Assembly: GCF_002836975.1 (NCBI RefSeq)
Contig: NZ_NIJK01000047.1
Location: 222,951-286,950 of the forward strand
Reading direction: 5' to 3'
Origin: Shewanella indica
GTDB lineage: Bacteria; Pseudomonadota; Gammaproteobacteria; Enterobacterales; Shewanellaceae
DNA length: 64,000 bases
This document shows, in pieces, positions 63,974 to 64,000 of the stretch. The translations under genes were made by a program, and so were the position numbers. How positions within the stretch are numbered: the first letter of the stretch is position 1; each line of letters opens with the position of its first letter. The notes under the pieces were generated by a model. It searched no databases. It had not been told where the DNA came from and saw only the letters and a list, made by a program, of their open reading frames with translations.

Positions 63974-64000
63974 ATCGCTTGTTTGCTTCATCTTCCGAGT

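Overview
The window reads as a chromosomal segment of a marine gammaproteobacterium, most probably Shewanella. The evidence is gene content and synteny: ttcA, uspE and an FNR/EtrA regulator beside a complete cbb3 oxidase locus (ccoNOQP, ccoH, ccoI, ccoS); the perM-bepA-yfgD and hda-uraA neighbourhoods; alaA-yfbR-dgt-like; ArgO/ArgP; and many c-di-GMP and iron-related membrane genes. No species can be assigned from the sequence alone.

Layout. 1-9.3 kb: the 3' part of an RND efflux pump gene, two uncharacterised envelope genes, a small protein behind a strongly structured leader, a periplasmic-sensor diguanylate cyclase, and dGTPase. 9.3-20 kb: ttcA, uspE, etrA and the cbb3 oxidase cluster, with a perfect FNR-type box in front of ccoN. 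20-24.4 kb: an HD-GYP response regulator, a Fur-box-controlled Cys-rich miniprotein, a tyrosine recombinase, and about 0.9 kb without a recognisable gene. 24.4-28.3 kb: an iron-linked DUF3325/DUF3649/PepSY operon and the divergent argO/argP pair. 28.4-45.4 kb: perM, a TusA-like gene, bepA, yfgD and DUF2069, then about 9.7 kb of lineage-specific genes (DUF4198/DUF2271/PepSY, a FAN1-like nuclease coupled to an EAL phosphodiesterase, MscS-like, methyltransferase, ppiC, a putative metallopeptidase lipoprotein), then hda, DUF2066 and uraA. 45.6-50.8 kb: an NhaC-type antiporter, alaA, yfbR and a second HD-domain triphosphohydrolase.

51.2-63.66 kb is a compact genomic island inserted in the 3' end of a tRNA-Leu(UAA) gene. 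A 62-bp near-perfect direct repeat bounds it, and the insertion has separated the tRNA cluster (Gly-Cys-Leu) from its own terminator. The island holds an ECF sigma factor followed by a transmembrane Ser/Thr kinase with a very large extracytoplasmic domain. On the other strand lie four envelope-type transcription units: an OB-fold-like/membrane protein, a coiled-coil lipoprotein, a TM2-like protein, and an Ig-like-repeat lipoprotein paired with a secreted subtilisin. Two of these units share an identical bipartite promoter-like motif (TTACG-N15-TACGTATCTT) and a third has a weaker match, which suggests a small regulon run by the island's own sigma factor. The integrase beside attR has lost its N-terminal part, so the island is probably fixed. 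This kinase/sigma/envelope-protease set is the best candidate in the window for an undescribed system; its function is inferred from gene types, not shown.
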